Of a stretch of 64,000 nt of DNA, positions 1 to 9,129 are shown one piece after another; position 1 is the first letter of the stretch; the number at the start of each line of letters is the position of its first letter. The translations under genes were made by a program, and so were the position numbers. Source of the DNA: Paenibacillus mucilaginosus 3016. Its GTDB lineage: Bacteria; Bacillota; Bacilli; Paenibacillales; NBRC-103111. Where the stretch lies: contig NC_016935.1 in NCBI RefSeq assembly GCF_000250655.1, forward strand, positions 4,358,001 to 4,422,000, given 5' to 3'. Under the pieces are notes generated by a model that saw nothing but the letters and a program-made list of their open reading frames with translations, had not been told where the DNA came from and did not search any database.

Positions 1-1120
1 TCGTTGTATAATGCTCCCCTTCGATTCCCCAGATGAGCAGGTTGGAGATTTCAGGCGACATCATCTGATCCAATACGTTCAGGATGCGCTTCAGTTCTTC
101 TTCCGTCTTAATGGCCGACTTCGGGAAGAGCAGAGGATGATTGTAGCCTGCGGTGGACCAGACGGTGAATTCACCGCCAGGACCTTTGATTTGGTTCTGT
201 ACGTCGAACTGGGCTTTCGCATTCGACTTCACGGTGTCGGTATTCAGCGGCAGCACATCGCACATGCATCCGATATAGGCGCCGGCTTTTCCGCTTTTCA
301 CGAGATTCTGCTGATCGACCTTACTTGTAACCGGGAAGTCCAGGTTGATATATCCGTTGTCCCGCAGGTCCTTCATATAGTTCATGGCGCTCATATATTC
401 CGGGAAGGTGAATGCAGGCATCAGCTTGCCATCCTGGAGCCCCCATTCATTCGGCGTGCCGAACCAGGAGGCGATTGTTTTGAACGCACCGAAAGCAAGA
501 TCTCCGCGGTCGGCCAGTCCCATCGTATCCTTCTGTCCGTTCTGATCGGGGTCATTCTCCGTAAATTGCTTCAGCATGGTATACAATTCATCGGTATTGG
601 TCGGTGCAGGCAATCCCAGACGGTCAGCCCAGTCTTTGCGGAAAATAAGCCCTTGGCGGGACAAGGGCCTGCCTTGATACAGCGAATAGAGCTTACCGTC
701 GACCTTCATATTGTTCAAGATCTCATCTTTTAACTTGCTCAGATTCTTATACTGTTCCAGGTAAGGACCGATTTCCCAGTATTGACCGTCCTTAATCGCG
801 TCGCGGTTGGCCCCGGTTAACGAATAGATAGCCACATCCGGCAGATCGCCGGTAGCGAATGCCGCATGGAGCCGTTCTTCGAAGGTCGTGCTCGGAATCC
901 ATTGAATCTCAAGCGAGGCCTGCAGCTTTTCTTCTAAGATCTCTTCGATTCGGGGATGCGGTGTTTCGGCCTGATGAAGAGGCACCATAAAGGAAACCGT
1001 TACCGGTTGGCCTTCCTCACTGGCCGCGTCACCTTCCGAATTCGACGACGCGCTGCAAGCCGTGAGAACGGCTGTCATCACGACCAGCGCCGTGATGCCC
1101 CGTTCGTTGAATCTCACCAT
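1..1120 (-). CDS. ABC sugar transporter solute-binding lipoprotein (3' end beyond window)
   Basis: Extracellular binding protein for a carbohydrate ABC importer, expected to be anchored to the outer face of the membrane. The N-terminus has a basic start, a hydrophobic stretch and a lipobox ending LTAC (Cys about residue 22), followed by a Ser/Glu-rich linker. The body reads as the SBP family 1 fold (segments such as GDLPDVAIYS and GDLAFGAFK). The ATG at 1120 has GGAAGGGGAG just upstream. About 373 codons are visible and the frame is still open at base 1. It is the last visible gene of the operon, 58 bases after the rhamnosidase gene, and is a second binding protein besides the one at the operon head. 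It may bind a different oligosaccharide. Confidence 0.9.
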   Translation of the reverse strand, partial: MVRFNERGITALVVMTAVLTACSASSNSEGDAASEEGQPVTVSFMVPLHQAETPHPRIEEILEEKLQASLEIQWIPSTTFEERLHAAFATGDLPDVAIYSLTGANRDAIKDGQYWEIGPYLEQYKNLSKLKDEILNNMKVDGKLYSLYQGRPLSRQGLIFRKDWADRLGLPAPTNTDELYTMLKQFTENDPDQNGQKDTMGLADRGDLAFGAFKTIASWFGTPNEWGLQDGKLMPAFTFPEYMSAMNYMKDLRDNGYINLDFPVTSKVDQQNLVKSGKAGAYIGCMCDVLPLNTDTVKSNAKAQFDVQNQIKGPGGEFTVWSTAGYNHPLLFPKSAIKTEEELKRILNVLDQMMSPEISNLLIWGIEGEHYTT

Positions 1121-1178
1121 GAACTCAACTCCCCTTCCTGTGTGGCGGCCTTCGATATTCCGCTTGAAGCCGGCCTCC

Positions 1179-3908
1179 TCATTCGCTCTCCCCCTGTCTC
1201 GTCATGAAGGCCGCCTCGGCCGGCAGAACGGAGACGAAGAGGTAGGTACCCGAGCCAATTCCATACAACTCCCCGGCATCGCCTTCGCTCAGCTTCTCAC
1301 AGCCTTTTACCTTCGCTTCTGCTGCACCAAGCCGCACACCATCGATCTCAACAAGCCTTCCCGGAACAACCACCTTCGCCTTCGTTCCCGGTGGAATGGT
1401 AACCTCCAGCCTGAATCGTTCGCCCTCCCGGTGCCAGCTTACGCGAATCTCGCCATAGAGCGATTCGTAAGCGGCGCGCACGTACTGGAGCCCGCCTCCC
1501 GGATGAGGCCGGATGATCGTCCGGGCGAAGCCGGGGGCATCGGGATCGGCCTCGATACCCGCCATATACCGGTACATCCATTCCCCCACCGACCCGAGCG
1601 AATAATGGTTGAACGAATTCATGCCTGGCGTCTGAAACCCCTTCTCCTCCGTCCAGCCGTCCCATCGCTCCCAGATGGTCGTGGCGCCGTGCCTGATCGA
1701 ATACATCCAGGACGGGAACTGTTCTTGCTTCAGCAGGCTGTAAGCGATATCAGCTCTCCCGTGATCCGTAAGCGCGGGCAGCAGATACCCTACGCCCAGG
1801 AAGCCCGTCGTCAGCCGATCGCCGTTGGCTCGGATCTTCCCAACGAGTCGAGAGATGGCGCTGTCCCGCAGCGTCTCTGTCAACAATCCGAAGGAAAGCG
1901 CAAGCACGTATACCGTCTGCGTATCGCCATAGATCGTACCGTCCTGCGCGACGAAGGCGCCGCGGAAGGCGGCTGCGATCTTCTCATGCAGCGCGCCGTA
2001 GCTTCCGGAGTCCTCGTCATGCCCCAAGATGGCTGCGATCCGCGACATCAGCAGCGCATCGTAAGCGAAGTAGGCCGTCGCCAGCACTTCGTTCGGCGTG
2101 TTCTCGCCAATGGACAGCCAATCGGCGTAATTCGCATACCCCGGCCTCACCAGACCGTCGGTCGTCCCTTCCAGATAGGCCATCCATCGCTGCATGGCTT
2201 CGTAATGGGTCGATAGAATCCGCGTATCGCCGTACATTGTATACAGCGTCCAAGGGATGATGACGCCTGCGTCACCCCATCCCGAGTTATCCGGGGCGAA
2301 CCAATTCAGCCGATCATTCCACATCTTATGCCGAATCCATCCGGCATCCGGAGCTACGTCGGTGAAAGCGCCCGACGCCTGCTGACAATCCGCGATATCC
2401 AGCATGTATTTGGTGAAGAAGCGGGAGACGTCCATATTGTACGACGCGGTACGCGCGAAAATCTGCGCGTCTCCCGTCCAGCCCAAGCGTTCATCGCGCT
2501 GCGGGCAATCGGTCGGGACGGACAGGAAGTTGCCCCGCTGCCCCCACACAATATTGCGGTATAAGCGGTTAATCATGTCGTCTGACGTCTCGAGCGTTCC
2601 GGTCACCGGCGTATCCGAATGAACGACCTTGCCTGTGATCGTGTCCAGATCCGCTTCCCCTTCGAAGCCGATCAGCTCCACGTAGCGGAAGCCGTGGAAG
2701 GTGAAGTGAGGCTCATAGCGCTCTACTTCCCCCGTTCCTCTGCAGATGTAGCAGTCCTGCTGCACGGCTTGGCGCAGATTGTCCAGATACAGCGTGCCAT
2801 CCGGATTCAGCATCTCGGCATGGCTGACGACGATCCGGCCGCCCGGCTTCCCCGTCACGGCGATCTCCGTCCAACCGACCATGTTCTGCCCCATATCAAA
2901 GATGAACGTTCCCGCTTCGGTGCGCCGGATCGATACCGGCTTCCGCTCCTCCAGGATGCGAATCGGCGGCTCCAGCGCGGCGGTCAGCATGCCGTTATAG
3001 CCGGAACGAACCTCAGGTGCAGCCCAGCCGGAGTCGTCGTATCCAGCCTCGTTCCACCCGGTGAGTTCCAGCCGCGCGTCATAGCACTCCCCCTTGATCA
3101 TATCCGAATACCGGATCGGACCGTCCGACGTCCGCCAGCTGCCGTCGGTCGTCACCCTCTCCCTTCGTCCGTCCTCGTATTCGATCGACGCTTGCAGAAG
3201 GAAGAGCGGCCGCTTCCCGTATACATGCCGGCCGAGGAAGCCGACCGTACCGGCGTACCATCCGTCCCCAAGAACGGCGCCAAAGACATTGTCGCCTTCG
3301 CGCACCGAATCCGTAATATCGTACGTCTGCACCTGAACCCGCTTCTCGTAATCCGTCCATCCCGGAGCAAAATAGCCGCCGATGCGAACGCCATTGACAT
3401 ACAATTCATATACGCCCAGTGCCGTCGCATGCACCAGCGCGCGCTTGATGGGGCCTCGCGTGGTGAACACTTTGCGGAAAAAGGGACAAGGCTGCAGGCT
3501 GCCCTCCATGGACGGCTCCGGTCTTCGTCCGATCCACCTGCTTCTCCATTCCCCGCGCTTCAACAGTCCCATGGTCCATTGAGCGGTCGTGCTCCACGCC
3601 GAGATGTTCCCTTCCCGATCCCGCACGCGCGTTTTCCAATAATACGCACATTCCGATTGAAGCGGCAGGCCGGCATATTCAATATGCGCCATCGCGGTGG
3701 ACGGCACCATACCGCTGTCCCACAGATCCCCTATGTCACGGGCGAGCTTCTCCTCGCTCGAGGCGACAAGCACATGGTATGCGCTCTGCTCGAAGCCGCG
3801 TTCTTCGGCTTCCAATCTCCAGGACAACCGCGGATGGGGCGTATCCAGCCCCAGCGGATCAACCAGATATTCCGTACGACAGCCTGCGACCGAGTAACCC
3901 GGGCTCAT
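1179..3908 (-). CDS. GH78 alpha-L-rhamnosidase
   Basis: Releases terminal alpha-L-rhamnose from plant polysaccharides or glycosides by inverting hydrolysis. The 909-residue protein has no signal peptide, so it probably acts on imported oligosaccharides in the cytoplasm. The order is typical of GH78: N-terminal beta-sandwich domains (YLVDPLGLDTPHPRLSW near the start), an (alpha/alpha)6 barrel, and a C-terminal beta-sandwich. The motif CPQRDERLGWTGDAQ (about residue 470) carries the usual acidic catalytic residues; GATTIWERWDGW (about residue 740) carries the second conserved Glu. I chose ATG 3908 because AGGGGGGA precedes it and the family N-terminus fits; the longer open frame upstream overlaps the preceding gene. 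Spacing to that gene is 11 bases, so they are co-transcribed. Confidence 0.95.
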   Translation of the reverse strand: MSPGYSVAGCRTEYLVDPLGLDTPHPRLSWRLEAEERGFEQSAYHVLVASSEEKLARDIGDLWDSGMVPSTAMAHIEYAGLPLQSECAYYWKTRVRDREGNISAWSTTAQWTMGLLKRGEWRSRWIGRRPEPSMEGSLQPCPFFRKVFTTRGPIKRALVHATALGVYELYVNGVRIGGYFAPGWTDYEKRVQVQTYDITDSVREGDNVFGAVLGDGWYAGTVGFLGRHVYGKRPLFLLQASIEYEDGRRERVTTDGSWRTSDGPIRYSDMIKGECYDARLELTGWNEAGYDDSGWAAPEVRSGYNGMLTAALEPPIRILEERKPVSIRRTEAGTFIFDMGQNMVGWTEIAVTGKPGGRIVVSHAEMLNPDGTLYLDNLRQAVQQDCYICRGTGEVERYEPHFTFHGFRYVELIGFEGEADLDTITGKVVHSDTPVTGTLETSDDMINRLYRNIVWGQRGNFLSVPTDCPQRDERLGWTGDAQIFARTASYNMDVSRFFTKYMLDIADCQQASGAFTDVAPDAGWIRHKMWNDRLNWFAPDNSGWGDAGVIIPWTLYTMYGDTRILSTHYEAMQRWMAYLEGTTDGLVRPGYANYADWLSIGENTPNEVLATAYFAYDALLMSRIAAILGHDEDSGSYGALHEKIAAAFRGAFVAQDGTIYGDTQTVYVLALSFGLLTETLRDSAISRLVGKIRANGDRLTTGFLGVGYLLPALTDHGRADIAYSLLKQEQFPSWMYSIRHGATTIWERWDGWTEEKGFQTPGMNSFNHYSLGSVGEWMYRYMAGIEADPDAPGFARTIIRPHPGGGLQYVRAAYESLYGEIRVSWHREGERFRLEVTIPPGTKAKVVVPGRLVEIDGVRLGAAEAKVKGCEKLSEGDAGELYGIGSGTYLFVSVLPAEAAFMTRQGESE

Positions 3909-3919
3909 GCTCGTCCCCC

Positions 3920-5389
3920 CTATCTCACGCGTTGAATCCGGACCGCCGTGTACAGCTGATCCGGAAGCTGCAGCCTGCTGCGGCCGCGAAGCGTATGGTC
4001 CAGCTTGGTTATGGTCATCTCCCACGTATCGATGATTTCGGCAGTGAACTCCGCGTCCTCCGGCAAAGGAATTTCCCTGTAGCTGGGCCGGTGAACGCCA
4101 AAATACTGAAGGTAGTACTCATCTTCCACACCGATCGTCGGCACATCGTAGATGCCCGGAATCGGTTTGTACCCGGCAGGCGCTTCTTCGAGGATGGACT
4201 TCAGGAAGGCGATACGCTCGGGACTTTGCCCGTACAGCCGGCCGCCCTTCGCCCACCATATCTCGTTGTCCGGATGGGTATACGTCTCCCCGTGCGTGCA
4301 GTAGGCTCCGCGAACGATCGATTCCCAGAACCGCCGGGTCATCTCTTCCGCCGTGATATTGCCCCATCGCTGCGGGAGATTGCCTTCGTAGCAGCATTCG
4401 TCGATGACGATCGGCTTGTGGTACTCTCTGCGCCAGATCGGGGGCAGCGTCACATCCCAATGCTGTACGCTCAGATGCGTCACCCAAGGCTTCGCGTGAT
4501 CATAGAATCGGACGCTCCCGTGGTCATACATCCGCGTTCCATTATGTATCGATCTCGGGTGCCCATACGGATCTTCTTCCTGCACGATTCGGAACAGGCG
4601 GTCCCAATCGGCCGGCTTCTTCTCCTCCATAAAGTCGTATTCGTTGGCAAGAGACCACCATACATTCCGGAAGGCGGAAAGCCTCGCCAGCACATAGGAC
4701 AAATAAGAATCATCCACCTCTGCGTCCATCCGGTCAAAGCCCCAATGTCCTTTGTCGTACGGATGGAAGAGAATCAGGTCCGCTTCGATACCCAGCTTCT
4801 GCAGATCCAGGATCCGGCGCTCCAGCTTGGCGAAGAACGCGGGATCGAACCTCGTATGGTCGAATCCGTCGTCTTCCCGGCGGGCGAACGGGAACGAATC
4901 GGGTTCTTCCGAGTTAAAGGCATAATGCTTCGGGAATACGCACATCCGCAGCTTATTGAAGCCGTTGTCCGCCAAGGTCTGCAGCGTCTTCTCCTGCATG
5001 CCCTGATTCAGATGAATCCAGGCATAGCAGGTCGTACCGAACGGGTGGAAGACCGTGCCATCCTCATGGGCGAACCGGTATTCGTCCATCACCCTGACCG
5101 GACCATGATTGCCTGCCGACGGAGGCGTGCATACGAAGCTGCCGGATATCCCGTCCAGCTCCGGAACCGGGCTGGAGGTCTCGAACCGCCATTCTCCCTG
5201 CCGATCCGGCATGAAGCGAATGCGATACGTGCCGCCGCCGTCGTAGAATCCTGCCGTCTTTACTTCGCGGCCGCCGAAGCGGAAAGCGGCCTGGAGCGGA
5301 CAATCCCGGTAAGGATTCCCTTGATCGGGACCCTCCAAGCTGAGTTCAAACACGCCCCATTGTTCCACTTGTTCGTTTACCATGTTCAT
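3920..5389 (-). CDS. DUF5060/DUF4038/DUF5605-type glycoside hydrolase
   Basis: Putative intracellular glycosidase of the TIM-barrel group that includes DUF4038 (apiosidase-like) proteins. The N-terminal 80 or so residues form a beta-sandwich of DUF5060 type (FYDGGGTYRIRFMPD, GEWRFET). A barrel follows with HPFGTTCYAW, WWSLANEYDF (an NE pair typical of a catalytic acid) and KPIVIDECCYEGN (Glu at a strand end). The C-terminal part resembles DUF5605. There is no signal peptide. The start at 5389 has AAAGGTGG ten bases upstream; an ATG two codons later is the alternative. It sits between the permease and rhamnosidase genes, so its substrate is probably a rhamnose-containing pectic oligosaccharide. 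The exact linkage cannot be read from the sequence. Confidence 0.85.
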   Translation of the reverse strand: MNMVNEQVEQWGVFELSLEGPDQGNPYRDCPLQAAFRFGGREVKTAGFYDGGGTYRIRFMPDRQGEWRFETSSPVPELDGISGSFVCTPPSAGNHGPVRVMDEYRFAHEDGTVFHPFGTTCYAWIHLNQGMQEKTLQTLADNGFNKLRMCVFPKHYAFNSEEPDSFPFARREDDGFDHTRFDPAFFAKLERRILDLQKLGIEADLILFHPYDKGHWGFDRMDAEVDDSYLSYVLARLSAFRNVWWSLANEYDFMEEKKPADWDRLFRIVQEEDPYGHPRSIHNGTRMYDHGSVRFYDHAKPWVTHLSVQHWDVTLPPIWRREYHKPIVIDECCYEGNLPQRWGNITAEEMTRRFWESIVRGAYCTHGETYTHPDNEIWWAKGGRLYGQSPERIAFLKSILEEAPAGYKPIPGIYDVPTIGVEDEYYLQYFGVHRPSYREIPLPEDAEFTAEIIDTWEMTITKLDHTLRGRSRLQLPDQLYTAVRIQRVR

Positions 5390-5407
5390 TTCGTATGTTC
5401 CACCTTT

Positions 5408-6250
5408 CTACCCTTTAATACCGGAGGTTGAAATGCCTTCCACAAAATATCGCTGTAAGGAAAAGAAAATAACCAAACTTGGGATGAGGGACACGACCGA
5501 CATCGCCATCATCGCCCCCCAATTGGACTGGCTGGAGGAGTCCAGGAACAGGCGCAGTCCGAGCGGCACCGTATACTTGGCCGGCGTATTCAGATAGAGC
5601 AGCTGGCTGAAGAAATCGTCCCACGTCCAGATAAAGGTGAATATCGCCGTCGTGATCAATGCGGGCAGCGCAAGCGGCATCACGATCCGCCAGTAGATCT
5701 GAATAGGACCACAGCCGTCGATTCGGCCCGATTCGTCCAGATCGCGGGGCAGCCCCCGGATGAACTGCACCATGAGAAAGATAAAGAATGCGTCGGTGGC
5801 CAGCAGCTTCGGCACCGTCAGCGGACTGAACGTATCCACCCAGCCGAGCTTGTGAAACAGCACGTACTGCGGGATGATCGTGACATGGTGCGGCAGCATG
5901 ATCGTGACCATCATGAGCCCAAACCAGATGTTCTTCAAGGAGAAGTCAAGGCGTCCGAACGCATAAGCCGCCATGGAGCAGGATACAAGGTTGCCGAGAA
6001 CGGCCAGCAGGCACAGGAGCATCGAGTTGGCCAGGAAGCTGCCGAAGGACGTCCCGGAAATCCCGTTCCACCCTTTGACATAGTTGTCGAGCGTTATTTC
6101 CGCCGGCCACAGCCGCAGATCGGAGAAGATCAGATGGTCCGGCTTGAATGAGCTCGAGATGAGCCAGAGAATCGGGTACAGCATCAGGATGCCGAGCGCC
6201 ATGACAAGCGCATGGACGAGCCAGGCCGTAGGTCTGGGGTAAGCTTGCAT
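5408..6250 (-). CDS. ABC carbohydrate transporter permease (MalG/AraQ type)
   Basis: Inner-membrane permease of a CUT1-type sugar importer, 280 residues with six predicted membrane segments. The cytoplasmic EAA-like loop is present as LDESGRIDGCGPIQIYWRI followed by LP, the contact site for the ATPase. The ATG at 6250 overlaps the stop of the upstream permease as TGATG, and GGGGGG lies just upstream, so the two permeases are translationally coupled. A GTG immediately upstream is a less likely start. No ATPase gene is in the operon; CUT1 systems in Bacillales commonly use a shared MsmX-type ATPase encoded elsewhere. Confidence 0.93.
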   Translation of the reverse strand: MQAYPRPTAWLVHALVMALGILMLYPILWLISSSFKPDHLIFSDLRLWPAEITLDNYVKGWNGISGTSFGSFLANSMLLCLLAVLGNLVSCSMAAYAFGRLDFSLKNIWFGLMMVTIMLPHHVTIIPQYVLFHKLGWVDTFSPLTVPKLLATDAFFIFLMVQFIRGLPRDLDESGRIDGCGPIQIYWRIVMPLALPALITTAIFTFIWTWDDFFSQLLYLNTPAKYTVPLGLRLFLDSSSQSNWGAMMAMSVVSLIPSLVIFFSLQRYFVEGISTSGIKG

Positions 6251-7188
6251 CACGATTTCCCCCCATCTGCGTAATGAACCCAGTACCTCGATGTTCCAAA
6301 CAGGATCGCGGTGCAAAATCCGATAAGCAGCAGCAGGATCCAGGCCATCGCCGAGGCGTAGCCCATCTCGAAGTGCGAGAATCCTTTTTGATACAAGTAC
6401 AGCGTGTAGAACAGGGTCGAATCGATCGGTCCGCCGGTGCCGCGGCTGACGACGAACGCCTGCGTGAACGCCTGGAACGACCCGATCAGCTGAATGACGA
6501 GGTTGAAGAAGACGACCGGCGACAGCATCGGGACCGTGATGCTGAAGAATTTCTGGATCTTCCCGGCGCCGTCCACCTCGGCCGCCTCGTACAGATCCTG
6601 CGGAATCTGCTTCAGTCCCGCCAGGAAAATGACCATCGACGATCCGAACTGCCACACCGTTAGAGCAACGATAGAGTACAGCGAGTACGTCGGATCGGAT
6701 ACCCAATCCGGCGCCTCGATGCCGAACGCACCGTGAAGGAAGAGGTTGAACAACCCGTCCGCTCCGAACATCTGCCTCCACAATACGGCGATAGCCACGC
6801 TTCCCCCGAGCAGGGTAGGAATATAATACAGCGTCCGGTAGAAGTGAAGCGCCCGCAGCCCTTTATTGAGAAGCATGGCGACGGCGAGCGCGAAACCGAG
6901 CTTCAGAGGAACCGAAACGAAAACATACGTCAGCGTTACTTTCAGGGACTGCAAGTAGCGGGTATCCTCCAGCAGCATGTTCTCGTAATTCGCGGTGCCC
7001 ACCCACTTCGCGGGCGTCAACAGATCATACTGCGTGAACGACAAGTAGAGTGAGCTGATCATCGGACCCAAGGTCAGAACAAAGGTGCCGAGAAACCAAG
7101 GCAGCAGGAAGAGGAAGGGAACCGCATTTTTCTTCCATAGCCTTCCTACATAGCTGTGAGCGCGATGTGGTGTAACCGTCTGCTCCAC
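6250..7188 (-). CDS. ABC carbohydrate transporter permease (MalF/UgpA type)
   Basis: First permease of the importer, 312 residues. It has a short basic N-terminus, six predicted membrane helices beginning with PFLFLLPWFLGTFVL, and an intact EAA motif, YEAAEVDGAGKIQKFFSITV. It partners the coupled downstream permease and the lipoprotein encoded just upstream (gap 22 bases). The usual length and motif make the family assignment firm; substrate is inferred only from the neighbouring GH78 and DUF4038-type hydrolases. Confidence 0.94.
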   Translation of the reverse strand: MEQTVTPHRAHSYVGRLWKKNAVPFLFLLPWFLGTFVLTLGPMISSLYLSFTQYDLLTPAKWVGTANYENMLLEDTRYLQSLKVTLTYVFVSVPLKLGFALAVAMLLNKGLRALHFYRTLYYIPTLLGGSVAIAVLWRQMFGADGLFNLFLHGAFGIEAPDWVSDPTYSLYSIVALTVWQFGSSMVIFLAGLKQIPQDLYEAAEVDGAGKIQKFFSITVPMLSPVVFFNLVIQLIGSFQAFTQAFVVSRGTGGPIDSTLFYTLYLYQKGFSHFEMGYASAMAWILLLLIGFCTAILFGTSRYWVHYADGGKS

Positions 7189-7210
7189 ATACGGAACCTC
7201 CCCGTCTCGA

Positions 7211-8560
7211 TTAAGATTTCGATTTGGATTTGCTGACGGCGGCGACAGCCGCTTTCACCGTCTCTGCTGCCGCATCCGCAGCGGAAGCCTTGCCGAAGGC
7301 AAGCTTCTGCGCGCTGTTGCGCAGCGCCGTGTCCCACTCCTGGATGTTCGGCATTTCCCGGTCCATCTCGCGAGAGTGTTTGACCGCAACGTCCAGATAA
7401 TTGTACGTCTTCAGTGTGATCGGATCGGCATTGGCCTTTAAGGCATCGCGCACGACGGTGGAACCAGGAATTCCCCGGTCACTGCCCAGAATTAAGGTGG
7501 CTTCCGGGTCATTGACGAAGAAGTTAAGGAGCTGGGCGGCTTCTTGCGGATGCTTGCTGTTCTTATTGATCGTCATGAACTGGCTTGGCTGGATCCACAT
7601 GCCGTTCTCGGAACCGCCGGCCGGCAGCGGGATCATCTGCAGCTCATCCTTCATCGCCTTCTGGAAGGCGACGAACTGGTTGGACCAGATGACAAGCATC
7701 GCGAGTTTGCCCTCGACCAGCAGGGAATTGTCCGGTGTGGACTCCAAGTAAGCGGCGGACTGCGCGGCGGTTGGAATGATGCCTTCCTGACGGAAGCGGT
7801 TCCACATCTCAAACCATTTCGTTCCCAGCGCTTCGTCGAATGCGATCTCGCTGCCGTTATACAGCGCTTTGCCGTTCTGTCTTACGTAATGCCCCAAGTA
7901 GTGTGTGAAGCCGGATTGATCGGCGAAGGCATAATACCCTTTGCCCAGCTTTCCGACGAGCTGTTTGCTGTAGGCCTCCATCTCTTCCCAGGTCCAGCCT
8001 TCCTTCGGCGGTTCCATGCCGGCTTTCTTGATCAGCTCCGTGTTGTATACGATACTCAGCGCATTGGAGCCCATATTGACTCCATACTGCTTGCCGTCCA
8101 GCTTGCCTGTGGAGGCGATCTGCTCGTCGAACGTCCCGAGATCGATTGGTTTGCCGATGTACGGGTCGAGCTCCAGCAGCGTCCCGCGGGAGACATAGTC
8201 CGGGTAGTTGTTCCCCAATTGAATGATGTCGGGCGCGTTGCCGCCGGCGACCAGGGTATTCAGCTTGTCCCAATATCCATCCGCACCCAGGTATTCCGCG
8301 CTGACTTGGATATGGGGATTCTTCTGCTCGAACAGATCGATGACCTTATTGGTCGCGTCATGCCGGGCCTGCGAACCCCACCACATGATGCGAAGCGCAA
8401 CGGTGTCCTTCCCTTCGCTCTTCCCCCCCTTTGTCGAAGAGGGCTCGGACACTGCGGCAGGCTGCGATCCGCTGCCTGTGCTTGGATCGCCCCCACACGC
8501 TGCCAGAAGCATGAACGTACTGATGAGCAGCAGTGAAGCAGGTTTTCTTCCGATTCTCAT
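7211..8560 (-). CDS. ABC sugar transporter solute-binding lipoprotein
   Basis: First gene of the operon, a 449-residue family 1 binding protein. The signal sequence MRIGRKPASLLLISTFMLLA ends in a lipobox with Cys22. The mature protein begins with a Gly/Ser-rich linker, then VALRIMWWGSQARHDATNK and other features typical of sugar-binding lipoproteins. The start at 8560 has AGAGGTGG eight bases upstream; nine further in-frame codons upstream are rejected because they lack a ribosome site. A sigma-A-like promoter lies about 90 bases upstream. The C-terminus is rich in Lys, Ser and Ala, which is common in this group. Confidence 0.93.
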   Translation of the reverse strand: MRIGRKPASLLLISTFMLLAACGGDPSTGSGSQPAAVSEPSSTKGGKSEGKDTVALRIMWWGSQARHDATNKVIDLFEQKNPHIQVSAEYLGADGYWDKLNTLVAGGNAPDIIQLGNNYPDYVSRGTLLELDPYIGKPIDLGTFDEQIASTGKLDGKQYGVNMGSNALSIVYNTELIKKAGMEPPKEGWTWEEMEAYSKQLVGKLGKGYYAFADQSGFTHYLGHYVRQNGKALYNGSEIAFDEALGTKWFEMWNRFRQEGIIPTAAQSAAYLESTPDNSLLVEGKLAMLVIWSNQFVAFQKAMKDELQMIPLPAGGSENGMWIQPSQFMTINKNSKHPQEAAQLLNFFVNDPEATLILGSDRGIPGSTVVRDALKANADPITLKTYNYLDVAVKHSREMDREMPNIQEWDTALRNSAQKLAFGKASAADAAAETVKAAVAAVSKSKSKS

Positions 8561-8646
8561 TTCTAACCACCTCTCTCTTGGGATCATAGTGGATGCCGGG
8601 ATTCAGCCCTAACCCCGCAATTTGAAGGAGGAATCCGCTTACATTC

Positions 8647-8675
8647 ACTATACCTAAGGCATTTCTTTCGCTCAA
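8647..8675 (-). promoter_or_regulatory. Sigma-A-like promoter of the rhamnosidase/ABC operon
   Basis: On the minus strand, TTGAGC (8670-8675), a 17-base spacer and TATAGT (8647-8652). Transcription would start near 8640, giving a leader of about 80 bases before the binding-protein gene. Confidence 0.6.
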
Positions 8676-8989
8676 AGGGACGTTATTAAGTTTCTACCCG
8701 GTCATTTTTTAGCTTTATGCGACAGAAAAAAGGGGCAGATCCATGACTATCCCCTCTTCTCAATCTAATATCCTATTCTCTCAAAATTTGATTAACTTCC
8801 CCTGCAGGGAGGTATGTATGCAGCTTCTCCTACGGCAATTGAAATAGAATCCGGCTTCCGTCCGGAAACCATGATTCGTCTATGACTTCATTCATCCTAC
8901 CTTGTAGCGGTGATGGCTACGCCGGATTGACGAGTACGATGTTTAGTTATGATTAAGTACAATTCCCCTATGAACACGATTGATACCGC

Positions 8990-9019
8990 TTACAAACTTG
9001 GCGTAAATCTATGTATACT
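8990..9019 (+). promoter_or_regulatory. Possible promoter of the SLH gene
   Basis: TTACAA, an 18-base spacer and TATACT. Transcription would start near 9026, about 100 bases before the start codon. Confidence 0.45.
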
Positions 9020-9129
9020 TTTAGCGTTTCCATGCTGAATCGTTCAGGAAAGGAGGCAGAGGGTCCAGTCTTTCCTTAGGTCCGCTCACAAACCAATTTT
9101 AATCTCGATGATGGAGGGTGTTCACGGTA

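Larger units (their letters stand above)
8561..9129. other. Divergent intergenic region between sugar operon and SLH gene
   Basis: No convincing coding frame in 569 bases. It holds promoter-like elements for both directions (given separately), a GGGG/CCCC hairpin with a T6 tract on the minus strand around 8731-8756, and an unused AAAGGAGG at 9048-9055 that has no start codon at the right distance. No riboswitch that I recognise. Confidence 0.6.

Noticed and set aside
1062..5431. Long plus-strand open frames opposite the rhamnosidase and DUF5060-type genes
   Set aside because: They are antisense to genes with clear domains and motifs, have Arg/Pro-rich non-protein-like sequence and no ribosome sites.
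5408..6781. 457-codon version of the second permease
   Set aside because: The first 177 codons are another frame of the upstream permease gene; the true start is ATG 6250 with TGATG coupling.
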